A DNA stretch of 64,000 bases, taken from Panorpa germanica (lineage: Eukaryota > Arthropoda > Insecta > Mecoptera > Panorpidae). The DNA is taken from the NCBI GenBank assembly GCA_963678705.1, contig OY783206.1:20347807-20411806 (forward strand), read 5' to 3'. Of the stretch, positions 44,158 to 55,028 are shown piece after piece. The notes beneath the pieces were generated by a model. It was not told the DNA's origin. It saw only the letters and a list, made by a program, of their open reading frames with translations, and did not search any database. Every line of letters starts with the position of its first letter. The stretch's first letter is position 1. The translations under genes were made by a program, and so were the position numbers.

Positions 44158-47100
44158 TTACACTTCTATATTATTTTCTATCACAAAGTTTGTTAATATT
44201 TCCGCCGTTGCTTCACTTGTCATTAAACAGGACATATTGACTGGGAACTGTGTTACATTACATAAATCATTTAAAAGTCTATCAATTTTTGATTTTAAAA
44301 GATGACACCCTAGAATTATATGGTCCAAAGACCCTTCTTCTCCACATCTACAATTTGGTGTGTCTTTTATATTTATTTTGTATAGATGAGCTGGACATCT
44401 AGAATGCCCAGATTTCATTCGACAATTTGTTGAAATATATCTCCGTGAATGATTTTTATTAAACCATGTGGTTGTTGGAATTTTTTGATTCGATGCAAAA
44501 AAAAATTTTCCAGTACTTTGACTTTTCTCATTATATATATTCTGCCATTCTGCCATACAATTTTCTTTAATTATTTTTTTGGAATCATTTATTGACCAAT
44601 TTATTTCGATTATTTCCCCATCTACACAAGCTTCTTTGGCCAGTTTGTCAGCCATTTCGTTTCCTTTTATGCCTACATGTCCAGGAATCCAAATAAGTTT
44701 AACATTGATATCATTTTTTTCCATTTTTAAAAGATATTCTTTAATTGAACATATTTTGTTATTATTATTGTTTTTGAATTTATTGTTATTTAAAGATACA
44801 CAAACACTACGAGAATCTGTGAAGATTAATATATTTTTATTGTCAGTTTTTTGTATTATTTCTAGTAATTTCATAATTGCTGTTATTTCTGTATTATAAG
44901 AATTTGTGATGTTGTTAAGTTTGTATTTGTACTGTTGATCTGTATTATAATTGAAAATGCCAATTCCTCCAGTTTTAGAGTTTTTTTCGAATGAACCATC
45001 GGTAAACCATATACTCCAGTTTATATCATCTTTTGTTATATATTCCATATATTTTTGATAAGTTATTTCCTTACTGTCATTCTTCTTGAACAAATTTATT
45101 TCTGTATGTATTGTTGTCATGCTTATTTCTAATGGAAATTTGAAAAAAGGTATAATGTTGTGTACCTCTAAGTTCAAGTTATTATATCTATCAAAACTAG
45201 TTAAAAGTGCCGGTTTTTTATGAGTTGTCCAATATGGTTTATTATAAAGAACATATAGTTTAGATAATCTTGTATTTAAGGGGCCACATGAGTTATGTCT
45301 GTTTTTACAAAAGAAACTGTCTGATATTTGTTGTATTCTGATATTTACCGGAGGAATATTAGTTTGATAGTTGAGGATTTGGATTGGTGTTGAAACCATT
45401 GCACCTAATATTATTCTTAAACATTTGTTTTGTATAATTTCAATTTTTTTTAATCTTGAGTTATTTGCGGTGCAGATCATAGTACTAGAATAGTCAATAT
45501 GCGGTCTAACAATAGCTTTATATATTTTTATTAAGGTTGTTGGGTGTGCGCCCCATTTGTATCCTGCTATACATCGCATCAAATTTAAGCCTTTTTGACA
45601 TTTGTTAATAATATGTGCAATTTCTTTCGCCCAAGTGCTTTTCGTATCAAAGAATATACCCAGAAATTTGGTATTTGAACTAACAGTTATATTTTTATTT
45701 CTGATGGTTATTTTTGGACTGCAGTTTATTCTATGCCTTGTAAATATAACTATTTTACTTTTTTCTGACGATATATTTAATTTGATTTCCTTTAATAAAA
45801 TATCTAGTTTTCTTAATTTCGATTGTAATCTGTTTTGAGCTATATCTTGTGTATGGCCCATACTATAAATAACCATGTCATCTGCATACATCAGTACTGT
45901 TGTGTTGTTATCTGATAATGTTGTTAACTTTTCTGTGTATATGTTGAATAATAAGGGAGATAATATTGAGCCTTGTGGAATTCCGTGATTACATAGTATA
46001 GGACCAGTTAACTTATTATTGTATCTAACTGTTATTTCTCTATTTTGGAAGTAGTTTGTAATCCAGTTGGATATTTTGGAAGATATACCTATGTTTTCTA
46101 CTTTTTCTTTTAATATTTTTAGATTAACATTGTCATAAGCAGCTTCAATGTCAATGAAAGCAGCTATCATATAATGATTTTTACTGTATGTTCTTTGAAT
46201 ATCGATATTCAATATGTTTAAGTTGTGCTGTGTACTTCTTGTTTTTCTAAAAGCAAATTGTAACTCAGGTAATCTTTTATGATGTTCGAGATACCACTCC
46301 AGTCTGTTTTTGATGATGGATTCCATAGTTTTGCCCATACATGATAGTAAAGTAATTGGTCTGAATGATTCTTCTTTGTTTGGATCTTTTCCTGTTTTTA
46401 ATATAGGAACAACGATATGTTTTTTCCAGTCTAATGGTATATCAGCAGTGTTTAATGACAGATTGTATATTTGTGTAAGATGATTTATTGCATTGTCAGG
46501 TAAGTTTTGTATCATTTTGTAATTTATTCTATCAAATCCTGTGCTACTGTTTTTATTATGATTTAACGCGAATTTTACTTCATTTTTATTTATGTTATTA
46601 TCTAGAAAATTATCTTTTACGATGGTGGTGTTAGTAATATTTAAATTGTTGTTCTGTGGAAATTTTTTTTTAATGAATTCTTCTATTAAATTTTCATTCT
46701 CACTTATCCTTTTAGTACTATAGCTTTTATTGTTAATTTTTCTTATATTATTCCAGACAATGTTGGTTGTTGTGTTTGGGTTTAAATTCTCGCAGGAATT
46801 TTGCCATTCTATTTTTTTCCTGGCTCTAAAATATCGTCTGGTTTTAGCTTGATGTTTTTTATAATTTAAATAATTCGCCATTGTCATGTTTTTATTAAAA
46901 ATAGTTAGTGCTAATTTTCTTTGAGCTATCATTTTATTGCACTCAGTGTCCCACCAAGACGGTTTTATTTTATTAGGAGTTATATTATACAATCTGGTAG
47001 ATGGGATATGTATGTCTGCCGAATTATTAATAACATCTCTAAATTGGTTGTATTTGTTTTCAACATCTTGGGGATTACTTGTGATTCCATTTGTGCTAAG

Positions 47101-47886
47101 GTTTGAAATTCTGCTTTCTATTTCAAGGCTATATTTCTCCCAATCTGCTTTTCGGAAATTTCTCCTCGTTAAATATTCAGATGTACGGTAGCGGTCTTTA
47201 TTATAGTTATTCAAACAGAAAAAAATTGGGTAGTGATCACTACCTAAGCTATCTGCAAGAACTTGCCACGAAGTAATTTGTTGTGTTAACGTCATTGATA
47301 CCAATGTGAGATCCAATATACTGTCCCTTGTACTGAGATTGCTTACTCTAGTTGGTTTATCATCGTTGATAATATTTAGATTTTCGTTTTCTATGAAATC
47401 TAACAATTCGTTACCTTCATACTGACTACCTGGACAATTTATATCCCAAGCAAGATTAGTCGCGTTAAAATCTCCAGCAAGTATAACAGGAACATCTATT
47501 TGTTGTTTTATCTGTGACCAATTAGAATTAGATAGTTTATGATTCGGTTTAGCATAGATTGATAAAATACATATTACATCAGTTTCGTTATGTGTTAAAA
47601 TTATTCCAACTATTTCGACCGAATTAAATGGGTTATTTAGCATTACTCGTTTGTATTTTATAGATTTATGAATCAAGATAGCAACACCCCCGTGGGGATT
47701 ATAATTTGTATTCTGTATCCTATCTTCTCTTTCAATAAAATAACCTTTGATGTTGAAATTGATATTTTTTGTTAAAAACGTTTCTGATAGTATGCATATA
47801 TGTATGTTATGCTTCTGTAACATATGTTGTAGTTCCTCTTTAATATATCTGACTCCTCTGCAATTCCATTGAATAAAATTTATCAT
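44158..47886 (-). CDS. LINE ORF2: endonuclease, reverse transcriptase, RNase H
   Basis: 1242 codons. An apurinic-type endonuclease is at about 1-225 (WNCRG with Asn8, SETFL with Glu35, AGDFNA, LGSDHYP). The reverse transcriptase is at about 450-740 (FRPITLLSCMGKTMES, FIDIEAAYD, GIPQGSILSPLLFNIY, catalytic YADD at 667-670, FLGIFFD). RNase H is at about 955-1085 (WFTDGS, NTEITAI, FTDSRS, WIPGHVGIKGNEMADKLAKE). A zinc-binding tail follows at about 1150-1195 (CPAHLYKINI, CRCGEEGSLDHIILGC). The protein would nick DNA and copy its own RNA at the nick. All key residues are present. The start MINFIQWNCRG is the natural beginning of the endonuclease fold. Confidence 0.93.
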   Translation of the reverse strand: MINFIQWNCRGVRYIKEELQHMLQKHNIHICILSETFLTKNINFNIKGYFIEREDRIQNTNYNPHGGVAILIHKSIKYKRVMLNNPFNSVEIVGIILTHNETDVICILSIYAKPNHKLSNSNWSQIKQQIDVPVILAGDFNATNLAWDINCPGSQYEGNELLDFIENENLNIINDDKPTRVSNLSTRDSILDLTLVSMTLTQQITSWQVLADSLGSDHYPIFFCLNNYNKDRYRTSEYLTRRNFRKADWEKYSLEIESRISNLSTNGITSNPQDVENKYNQFRDVINNSADIHIPSTRLYNITPNKIKPSWWDTECNKMIAQRKLALTIFNKNMTMANYLNYKKHQAKTRRYFRARKKIEWQNSCENLNPNTTTNIVWNNIRKINNKSYSTKRISENENLIEEFIKKKFPQNNNLNITNTTIVKDNFLDNNINKNEVKFALNHNKNSSTGFDRINYKMIQNLPDNAINHLTQIYNLSLNTADIPLDWKKHIVVPILKTGKDPNKEESFRPITLLSCMGKTMESIIKNRLEWYLEHHKRLPELQFAFRKTRSTQHNLNILNIDIQRTYSKNHYMIAAFIDIEAAYDNVNLKILKEKVENIGISSKISNWITNYFQNREITVRYNNKLTGPILCNHGIPQGSILSPLLFNIYTEKLTTLSDNNTTVLMYADDMVIYSMGHTQDIAQNRLQSKLRKLDILLKEIKLNISSEKSKIVIFTRHRINCSPKITIRNKNITVSSNTKFLGIFFDTKSTWAKEIAHIINKCQKGLNLMRCIAGYKWGAHPTTLIKIYKAIVRPHIDYSSTMICTANNSRLKKIEIIQNKCLRIILGAMVSTPIQILNYQTNIPPVNIRIQQISDSFFCKNRHNSCGPLNTRLSKLYVLYNKPYWTTHKKPALLTSFDRYNNLNLEVHNIIPFFKFPLEISMTTIHTEINLFKKNDSKEITYQKYMEYITKDDINWSIWFTDGSFEKNSKTGGIGIFNYNTDQQYKYKLNNITNSYNTEITAIMKLLEIIQKTDNKNILIFTDSRSVCVSLNNNKFKNNNNNKICSIKEYLLKMEKNDINVKLIWIPGHVGIKGNEMADKLAKEACVDGEIIEINWSINDSKKIIKENCMAEWQNIYNEKSQSTGKFFFASNQKIPTTTWFNKNHSRRYISTNCRMKSGHSRCPAHLYKINIKDTPNCRCGEEGSLDHIILGCHLLKSKIDRLLNDLCNVTQFPVNMSCLMTSEATAEILTNFVIENNIEV

Positions 47887-48091
47887 TTTAACTGTTTTAA
47901 TTAATTATTGATTTTTATATCTGTCCTTGGTCTTGTTGTTAGATTTATTTATATATTTTATTTTATTTTTTTTTCTCTCCGTTTATATAATTATTGTTGA
48001 TTTAATATTTTAGTAAATTTATTAAACGATTAGGTTTAGTGATGTGAATAGGTTTTTAAAAAATAAACTTAATTTATATATCGATGTTTTC

Positions 48092-49519
48092 TTACGAGTT
48101 TGGCCATTGTACACTAGATATTTGTTTCTTGTAGCTTCTAAGGGATTGGGATGTAATATTTGGGTCTTTGTTTGTATTTTTAATTTTGTCATCATTATTT
48201 TTATTATATATTGATGTATAGCAGGTATCATTATCATTGTTTTCCATTGTAATATCAGGTGTCTCTTGGTTGATTTGCTTTCTGTTTTTTCCTTGATTAG
48301 TTATCTTAAGGTATGTGTCGCTTTCTTCATTGTTAGGTTTCTTTTCTTCTCTTCTTCTTTTTGGAATTGGTTCTTTAGTGGATGTCGTAGGTTGTGGTTG
48401 ACTGTAAGATCTTTGTAACGAGTTACCTGTATTTGATTTATTCACTCTGGTATTAGTTCTTCTGGTTAAAGGGTTTGGTTTGTATGTTGGAATTATGTTG
48501 ATACTATTGTATTTATTAGTTATATTGGGAAAAGTCTCATTGTAGTTTAGAGCTTCAAAAGAGTTTTGAGTTCTTACTGAGTATAAATAGTCTGTATTTT
48601 TTTCTGTTAATTCTAATTTTGCTTCATAAAAACTGAGGTTGTGTTGGGCCATGAGATCTTTTATCTTGATTTGTCTTTTTTTTTCAGGACATTCATTGTC
48701 TGTAGCCTCGTGGTTAAGTTTACAATTTATGCATGTCGGATTAGGAGATGTGCATGCAGTACGTATATGATCTTCACTTCCGCAGAATTTACATTTTGCT
48801 ACTTTTGCTCTACATTTTGTGGCTGCATGTCCAAATTTAAAACAATTATAACATTGTATCGTCTGTTGTACAAATGGTTCACATGCTCGTCTCACTCTCC
48901 ACATGTAAACATAAGCAGGAATAGCAAGTCCTTCAAAGAATAATTTCACTGTTGTACTGGGTTCATATTTAATAGCTCCGTCAACTCTTAGTTTTCGATT
49001 TAACCTTTGCACTCTCGTTACTTTAAAAGGTGGACACTCTATATTATTTAAAATTGTATCTTCCGAATATTCAATATCAACACCTTTTATAATAGCAACT
49101 TTTGTGCACCAGTAAAATGGGATAAACGCTTCATACCCATTGTTTCTCAGCAATGTTGATTTGGTAATTTCGTTAGCTAGTACTGCATTAGCACATTGAA
49201 CTATTACTCTATTTCTTCCCACTTTTTTAATTTCTATTATATTAGATTTATTGCTAATTTTACATATTATTTCTGCTAATTTAAGAGAACTAAAAAATGT
49301 CTTTCCATCACTATTATTTTTAACTATCATTACTTTATACGAGTCATATTTTGTTTCTGTGTTGTATAAATTATTAAATATTTTTTTAACATTGTCACTA
49401 TTGTTATTTAAGTTTTCTGTTATATCACTGGATGTTTTATCTGTAGGAATTGATTTGTTAGTCACAGAGTTGTTTTTATTGATCGGATTTTTATCGGGAG
49501 GTTCAACCTCCATATCCAT
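48092..49519 (-). CDS. LINE ORF1: CCHC nucleic-acid-binding protein
   Basis: 475 codons. The N-terminal about 60 residues are polar (Asn/Ser/Lys). A globular RRM-like part follows at about 60-215 (YKVMIVKNNSDGK, NRVIVQCANA). Three zinc knuckles come next: CYNCFKFGHAATKC (CX2CX4HX4C), CKFCGSEDHIRTAC (CX2CX4HX4C) and CINCKLNHEATDNEC (CX2CX3HX6C). After CPEKKRQIKIKDLM the C terminus is disordered, basic and polar. ORF1 proteins of this type coat the element RNA and help strand transfer; that role is known for the group, not shown here. Confidence 0.88.
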   Translation of the reverse strand: MDMEVEPPDKNPINKNNSVTNKSIPTDKTSSDITENLNNNSDNVKKIFNNLYNTETKYDSYKVMIVKNNSDGKTFFSSLKLAEIICKISNKSNIIEIKKVGRNRVIVQCANAVLANEITKSTLLRNNGYEAFIPFYWCTKVAIIKGVDIEYSEDTILNNIECPPFKVTRVQRLNRKLRVDGAIKYEPSTTVKLFFEGLAIPAYVYMWRVRRACEPFVQQTIQCYNCFKFGHAATKCRAKVAKCKFCGSEDHIRTACTSPNPTCINCKLNHEATDNECPEKKRQIKIKDLMAQHNLSFYEAKLELTEKNTDYLYSVRTQNSFEALNYNETFPNITNKYNSINIIPTYKPNPLTRRTNTRVNKSNTGNSLQRSYSQPQPTTSTKEPIPKRRREEKKPNNEESDTYLKITNQGKNRKQINQETPDITMENNDNDTCYTSIYNKNNDDKIKNTNKDPNITSQSLRSYKKQISSVQWPNS

Positions 49520-49736
49520 ATTGTTAATTAACCAGTGATAATTAAATAGAAGTTACTTCACTTCTTATTAATAACACTTAATAATAATATAAATTATAAT
49601 TTAAAAAAAAAATAAATCACGAAAAAAATATATTATAATTTGCAAAAAAAAAAGATCACTATTTATTTTATTGTTTTGTTTATTGTAAATACGTGCGCTC
49701 ACCAAGAAGACTCGATGTAAACTGTCTTATGGTCTC

Positions 49737-51960
49737 GTTCATCATGAATTTCAGAAAAGTTATATCAACCCCCCTCCCCCCTCCCCAGCTCTTCCATTTT
49801 GATCTTAATATAATTATTAACAGGTTTATATATTTATTTATATGTAAGTTATTTACTTTATCGAAAAAATGTTTAAATAAAAGTTGTAGAACGATAAAAA
49901 TCCTTTAAAATGATGTATGATAAGTTTAGATACTGTAATGGGTTTAGGAGATATGGGCAAAATTGTAAGCGCTGTTGAATGTTAGTGAAGTGCTCTACTT
50001 GACAGCGGTGCAGCTCAATATCTATCAGACATACATAGAAATGTTATATGCACAAATTGTACGAAATTGAGTCCTCTACCAGATTGATACTAACTATTTT
50101 AGTCCAGAGATACACTGGTAAAGAGAATTCCGCAACTTTTCGTCAATTTCGCACATTCCTATACATCGGGGCACATTTATCCATACACTCTTCAATTTAA
50201 AGAATTTTTTTTGTAAATTTACTTTTTGTAAACGAAATGCAAAACTAGAAAACTAAATTTTATTTGAATATAACACAATCTTGTAAATATTAAAATAACT
50301 ATTATATTTTTAAGGGCAGTTTTCCTCAGTAGTTGGTTATAGCCGTTGTGTCCGACCGTTAGGGGCGGATATGGACCTCCAGGGTGCCATTATAACCCTT
50401 ACTCCATCTGGTGATGATAATAAAATGTTTTGATAACAACTCGAGGCGTTAGCAGTCAGCTATAAATGTTACATTGTATATTATAAGTGAAGAAAGCAGA
50501 GGCGAACTCGTACACAAATGGTGAAAGCGAGCTTCGCTAAATATTTATCGTTACCGTTTTTCAAATTTATTTTATAGGTATCCAAAAATCTTTAATCTTT
50601 AAAAAGGTGCAAAAAACTGCAATACTAATACCAACACATCAAAAATATGACTAAATTATTAAGTGGTAATAAAAATTTAAAATGGCTTGTGAACTCATTT
50701 TTTTAATGTTTGATTTAAGGGGGTGTACGGTCAAAACGATAAAAAAGCATATTTTCAATAATGTTTTTTGACGACACGGTTAATATATAATTATTTTTGA
50801 TTATAATTACTACATGATAAAATACTAACTTTAAATAACATTTAAAGAATACTTTGTGAAATTGTGAAAGAATACTTTGTGAATGAATATCAAGAAATGA
50901 GTTAATGACAGCGAATCTCCGCATAACTCAACATTCTGGATTATCTGGAATCCAAAAACCAAAATGATTTCGTTAGTTGATAAGTTTCTGCAGGTAACTC
51001 TGGGTTTTTTTTTCTTCATTGATTTTTCAATTGTTTACAGCACCTAGAAGTCAAAATACCGATTTTCATGAAAAAAATTAGAAACTTTGTTATTTTAAAA
51101 TACGTTAAATTAAATTAAAAAATTTAAAAAAAAGAAAAAAACTCAACAGCATTACCTCTGCATGTATGTAAAGAAAGAGTTTAGAAAATTTAATAAGGAT
51201 CGATGCAGTAGACTTTGACCTAGAGAGGGCACCGACTCCGAAAAAGTTAAGTGTGAGAAAAACGCGTTTAAAAGTTTCAAAGAAGAACGAAACCAGACCA
51301 GAGAGGTGAAGACTTAAAACTCTATATCTCCCACAGTTTGACTCCAATCGACTTTAAATTTTCACACAATAAACTTAATATTGAACATTAGTATAAATAA
51401 ATTAAAAAAAAAATGAAAAAAAAAATTACTCCTCCCTTAAATAAACTACAATAAATGTGTTATTTTTTTTAATATCCAAAGGTTGCCGGAATTATAGTTA
51501 TTTAAAATTTGAAATCACTTCAAATCACTTGAAATCAAGATATAAGAATATTGCGCAAGAGGCTGAATACTGAAATATAGGCACAGACAGAGATAACCGC
51601 GAAAATCCTGTGTTTCTCTTTCGAGCTGAATACTGTGATTGATTGCCGCGCTAACGAGTATATAGATATAATAGAGCCACGCTACGTTAGAGTTAGGGGC
51701 TGTTGATGTCTTTATTCAATACTTTTAACATTTACTGTATGCTACACTATCTATTTACAAATATTTTTATCTTTATTTTAATTTTAACTATAGCGTCTGC
51801 TTGCTTGTTTACCCTCTACCATTCGGCTGAGAAGAAACAAATAGGACTCTCGCTAAGGTATCTCTCTCTTTGCCTCTATCGCTTCTTCTTACACGTGGAC
51901 GTACACTTCGCGTACTATATTCTTATATCTCTATGGATATATTACACTTAGACTTAATAG
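49737..51960. other. AT-rich non-coding DNA with minor repeats
   Basis: 49975-50080 matches 63311-63410 (GTTGAATGTTAGTGAAGTGC). 50330-50420 is a GC-richer unit ending GGTGATGATAATAAAA, which looks like the tail of a LINE or SINE. 51790-51955 is related to 36330-36420 (CTTATATCTCTATGGATA). No gene supported; the ORFs listed by length alone lack domain features. Confidence 0.4.
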
Positions 51961-51984
51961 AATTGTATAAAAAGGGTATGAGGA

Positions 51985-52278
51985 AAATTCAAAACCAGTG
52001 CTAGACGCAAATTGAGATTTATTAAGGAAAATACTAAAAATTGGGAAACCTTTTATCAGAGCAACAGACAATTCGAAAAAGCCATTTTCAAACTGCGAAC
52101 AGGACATACGAGGTTGACGCATCAACGCTTAATGACTAAAACAACAGCTCCGCAGTGCAGCAACTGTCAGACGCAAATCCATCATCTACTAGTAACCTGC
52201 CCACAATATCAAACTCAACGAACAAAACACAACATTACTGGTGCAGTAAAGAAATTCAAAAATTGCTTGAATTCCTAA
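51985..52278 (+). pseudogene. LINE 3' end with zinc-binding tail
   Basis: A frame of about 90 codons reads RFIKENTKNWETFY, FKLRTGHTRLTHQRLMTK, PQCSNCQTQIHHLLVTCPQY. This is the region after RNase H in jockey/I-type elements. No RT or RNase H precedes it, so it is a 5'-truncated copy. Confidence 0.65.
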
Positions 52279-52289
52279 TTGATATAAAC

Positions 52290-53300
52290 TTAAACTTAAA
52301 GCTGTGCGTATGACGTCACAGAAGAAATAAGTAATCGAGATTATTTTACTTTTTTCACTGTAATTAAAATACAAAACTTGATAGAATGCACGACGCAGTT
52401 GTTAGCACACACACACACTCGTATGCGTCTCTGTTGTATAAAAGAGATGGCAAATCATCGGATGTGACGTCACACGCAGACTTATGACGTTTTATACTTT
52501 TGTATCCCTTTTATGATTAAGAGATTAAAAGTAACTGTTTTAATTATTAAAATATTCTAAAATATAACGAGTTGTCAAAACATAATTGAACATTTGAGGT
52601 TTTGGTATCTAACTTTATCAATATATAGTAAATATCTTCGCTAGGGGTTCCGGGTCGCTCTAATCCGACACTGGCAGCTGCTATTTACCAACCAACCGAC
52701 TGTAGCGGTAGTTCTCCGGCTGGTTATCTCTGTGTGTCGGGCATATTTCATCCTAATATGATGTTGATAATGCTCCGGTGCTCTATAAAACAGAATAACA
52801 TAGTAGCACGGCTTCCTGTAGGAGGGAGGAGTGGGAGTTCGAGGCTGGAGATGGTTTAATAATGGACCACACTTTATCTTGGTGTAACTTTGAAGAATAG
52901 TAAATGAAGTAAATAGATCGCGAAATATATCAGATGCTCTCTTTGTAAACATAAATTGTTATATTTGTGTAAATACATTGTAACTTGTAATGCACAGTAA
53001 AGGTTCGAACATGTTGGGCTCGGCTCGCGGTTCTCAATACACGACCTAACCATACGCGGCCAACACCAGTTAGTTAATATCAAATGTAGTGAGCATCACA
53101 TGATATCAAAATAATTTTCAAATAAAAGTCAGGTATGAAAATGTAACAATAGTGAAACTTCATTGCAAGGCAATTTCTATATAAAATTTGGAGCTTGTAC
53201 CTTGGAATTAGCTTGTGATAAGCTAGTACAATTAATTTGTATAACTACAATAATATTTTGTATTAATATATGTAAAACTAATTGTTATTATTAGATCAGT
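52290..53300. repeat. Inverted pieces of dispersed repeats and non-coding DNA
   Basis: 52295-52470 is an inverted relative of the TGACGTCA repeat at 22120-22330. 52540-52635 is an inverted fragment of the GGCTTGTGTC family. 52640-52870 is GC-richer with no recognisable coding frame. Confidence 0.4.
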
Positions 53301-53449
53301 GAAAATAGCGATCCTGTTTTTTTTATTTTATTTATTATATTAATTGTGTGCCTTTCGGCTTTACAATCTACAGTATTATATTTCCTAATACATTTCATTC
53401 TTACATTCAAACTTACAATTAAACTTAAACAATCCTAGACTTTTACTAC

Positions 53450-53870
53450 TTCCCGAAGTACTTTCTGCTTGTTCTTCTCTTGACCCTTCTCTCTTCATTT
53501 TCCCTAGTCTTCCTTCATTTTTACCGTTTCCTCACCTCTTGTTTTCTTTGTCTCTTCTCGACAAACCCTCTATTATATTTTCACTATACTTCTTCCCTTC
53601 TGTCTTCATTTTCACTTCCCCCGCCTTTTACGTCTATCACTCCGTTTCCTTTGTCCGACCATTGCGTTGATATTAGGACAAATATTCCCTCCACAACACA
53701 TTGTGGTTTGCAATGGCAACTAAGTGTTCGCATGGTTTTATTAGACATAGCTTCTGATTAAAATCACTTCTACTCTGCCGTTCCTTCTCTTTCCTCGTTC
53801 CTTTTCTCTATCTCCACAATCCACCTCAATTATGTTTTGGCTTTAGTGAGACAAGAAATTAAAACTAGAA
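53450..53870 (-). repeat. Pyrimidine-rich LINE debris
   Basis: Very C/T-biased on the plus strand, as are 26400-26740 and, in complement, 59090-59430. Probably the minus-strand image of decayed R1-like LINE tails. The link is by composition and short shared words only. Confidence 0.35.
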
Positions 53871-54393
53871 CGGGGAAATACAAAGACCGAGTTGTGAACC
53901 ATCCAAATACACTAATGGAAGACAGGACCAGGGCGGCTGTACTTTAAGAACACTCGTGCGCTGCACTACCAAATATTTATGACTTGATAAAGAAAAAAGA
54001 ACCACAAAATATCACATAATACCCTAATTACACACTGACTTTATACTTAGGAAGTTGCAAGGAATCAACTTAATCTCTATGCCGAATGAATTCAAACTTA
54101 TTTTCGCTTGAAGAAGCGCACTCTACAGCGCACGTAGCTGTTCAATATAACTACTATGAAATATGCGATACATCGCCCAGCGCGTGAGACAGAAGATACT
54201 CAGTGCTAACTATATGAAGAATCTGGCATAGATTCGTACACCGCACGAGAATGAAGATTACCGGGGCTTGCTGAAGTAACATGACATGACCATTGACCAT
54301 TTCGCCGCGGATAAAAGTCGTCGGATTGATTTAATATATAAAAAATAAAATTATTAATAAAAAATGTTGTTTTATTGCAACTTTAAGTCATAA
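53871..54393. other. Non-coding DNA
   Basis: Mixed-composition sequence without a supported ORF or repeat boundary. Confidence 0.3.
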
Positions 54394-55028
54394 TGGGCTT
54401 TAAGTCATAATGTCTTAATTTCTATAAAAGTGTACTATATATTGATAAAGTGGGTTACTAGAACCTCAAATGTTCAATTATTTTTTAATAACTCCTTATA
54501 TGTTAAGAGATATTAACAATTAAAATAGTTATTTTGTCTCTTTAATTATTAAAGGGATTCAACGTTGTACACATTCCAAGTGCATGTGACATCACAATCC
54601 TTGTGTAAGGTTACCAACTTTAGAGATCATAAATCTCTGCTATATGTATTTATATATCAAAATATCAAATATTATTTAGAGCTATTTCAAGGAACAATCA
54701 AATTTCAATATTATGTCTGCCTTAGCAGGGTTAAATAAAATAAAAACTTATTATTCTTTGACTTGAATTCATTATTTGACTACCAACAGCTACAAAACAT
54801 TACCACAGCACTGACCTACTCAACAAATAACTGACGTTAAAATGCATTTCACGTCATACAAATATGGCCGACCATTTTTAGCGCTGAAACTACAATTCAA
54901 ACTTTTAATTGCTATATCTCCGTCAATATTTAGATATTTAATGAAATAGACACGCCAATACACATTTAACATCAATTTCAATCAACAATTGAAAAATCGA
55001 CCACAAAAAAATGAGGACACAAGCCCAT
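54394..55028 (+). repeat. Dispersed DNA repeat, GGCTTGTGTC family (copy 3, with insertion)
   Basis: Starts TGGGCTTTAAGTC and ends GGACACAAGCCCA. Relative to copies 1 and 2 it carries about 180 bp of extra AT-rich sequence around 54610-54790. Confidence 0.6.

Larger units (their letters stand above)
43971..49724 (-). mobile_element. Full-length I/R1-like non-LTR retrotransposon (LINE)
   Basis: 5.75 kb on the minus strand: 5' UTR starting CAGTTTACATCGAGTC at 49724, ORF1 (49519-48092), a 205-bp gap, ORF2 (47886-44158), a 3' UTR and a terminal run of 14 T (43971-43984), which is poly(A) on the element strand. A 12-bp target duplication TCTTATGGTCTC flanks it exactly (43959-43970 and 49725-49736). 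Both ORFs are open and all catalytic motifs are present, so the copy looks young and possibly active. EN-RT-RNase H order with a CCHC ORF1 fits the I-like group; the exact clade needs a tree. Confidence 0.92.

Noticed and set aside
48641..48943. Plus-strand ORF opposite LINE ORF1
   Set aside because: Shadow of the CCHC coding region on the minus strand.
53480..53761. 93-codon Phe/Leu/Ser-rich plus-strand ORF
   Set aside because: Pyrimidine-rich low-complexity translation with no domain; matches the other LINE-debris patches.
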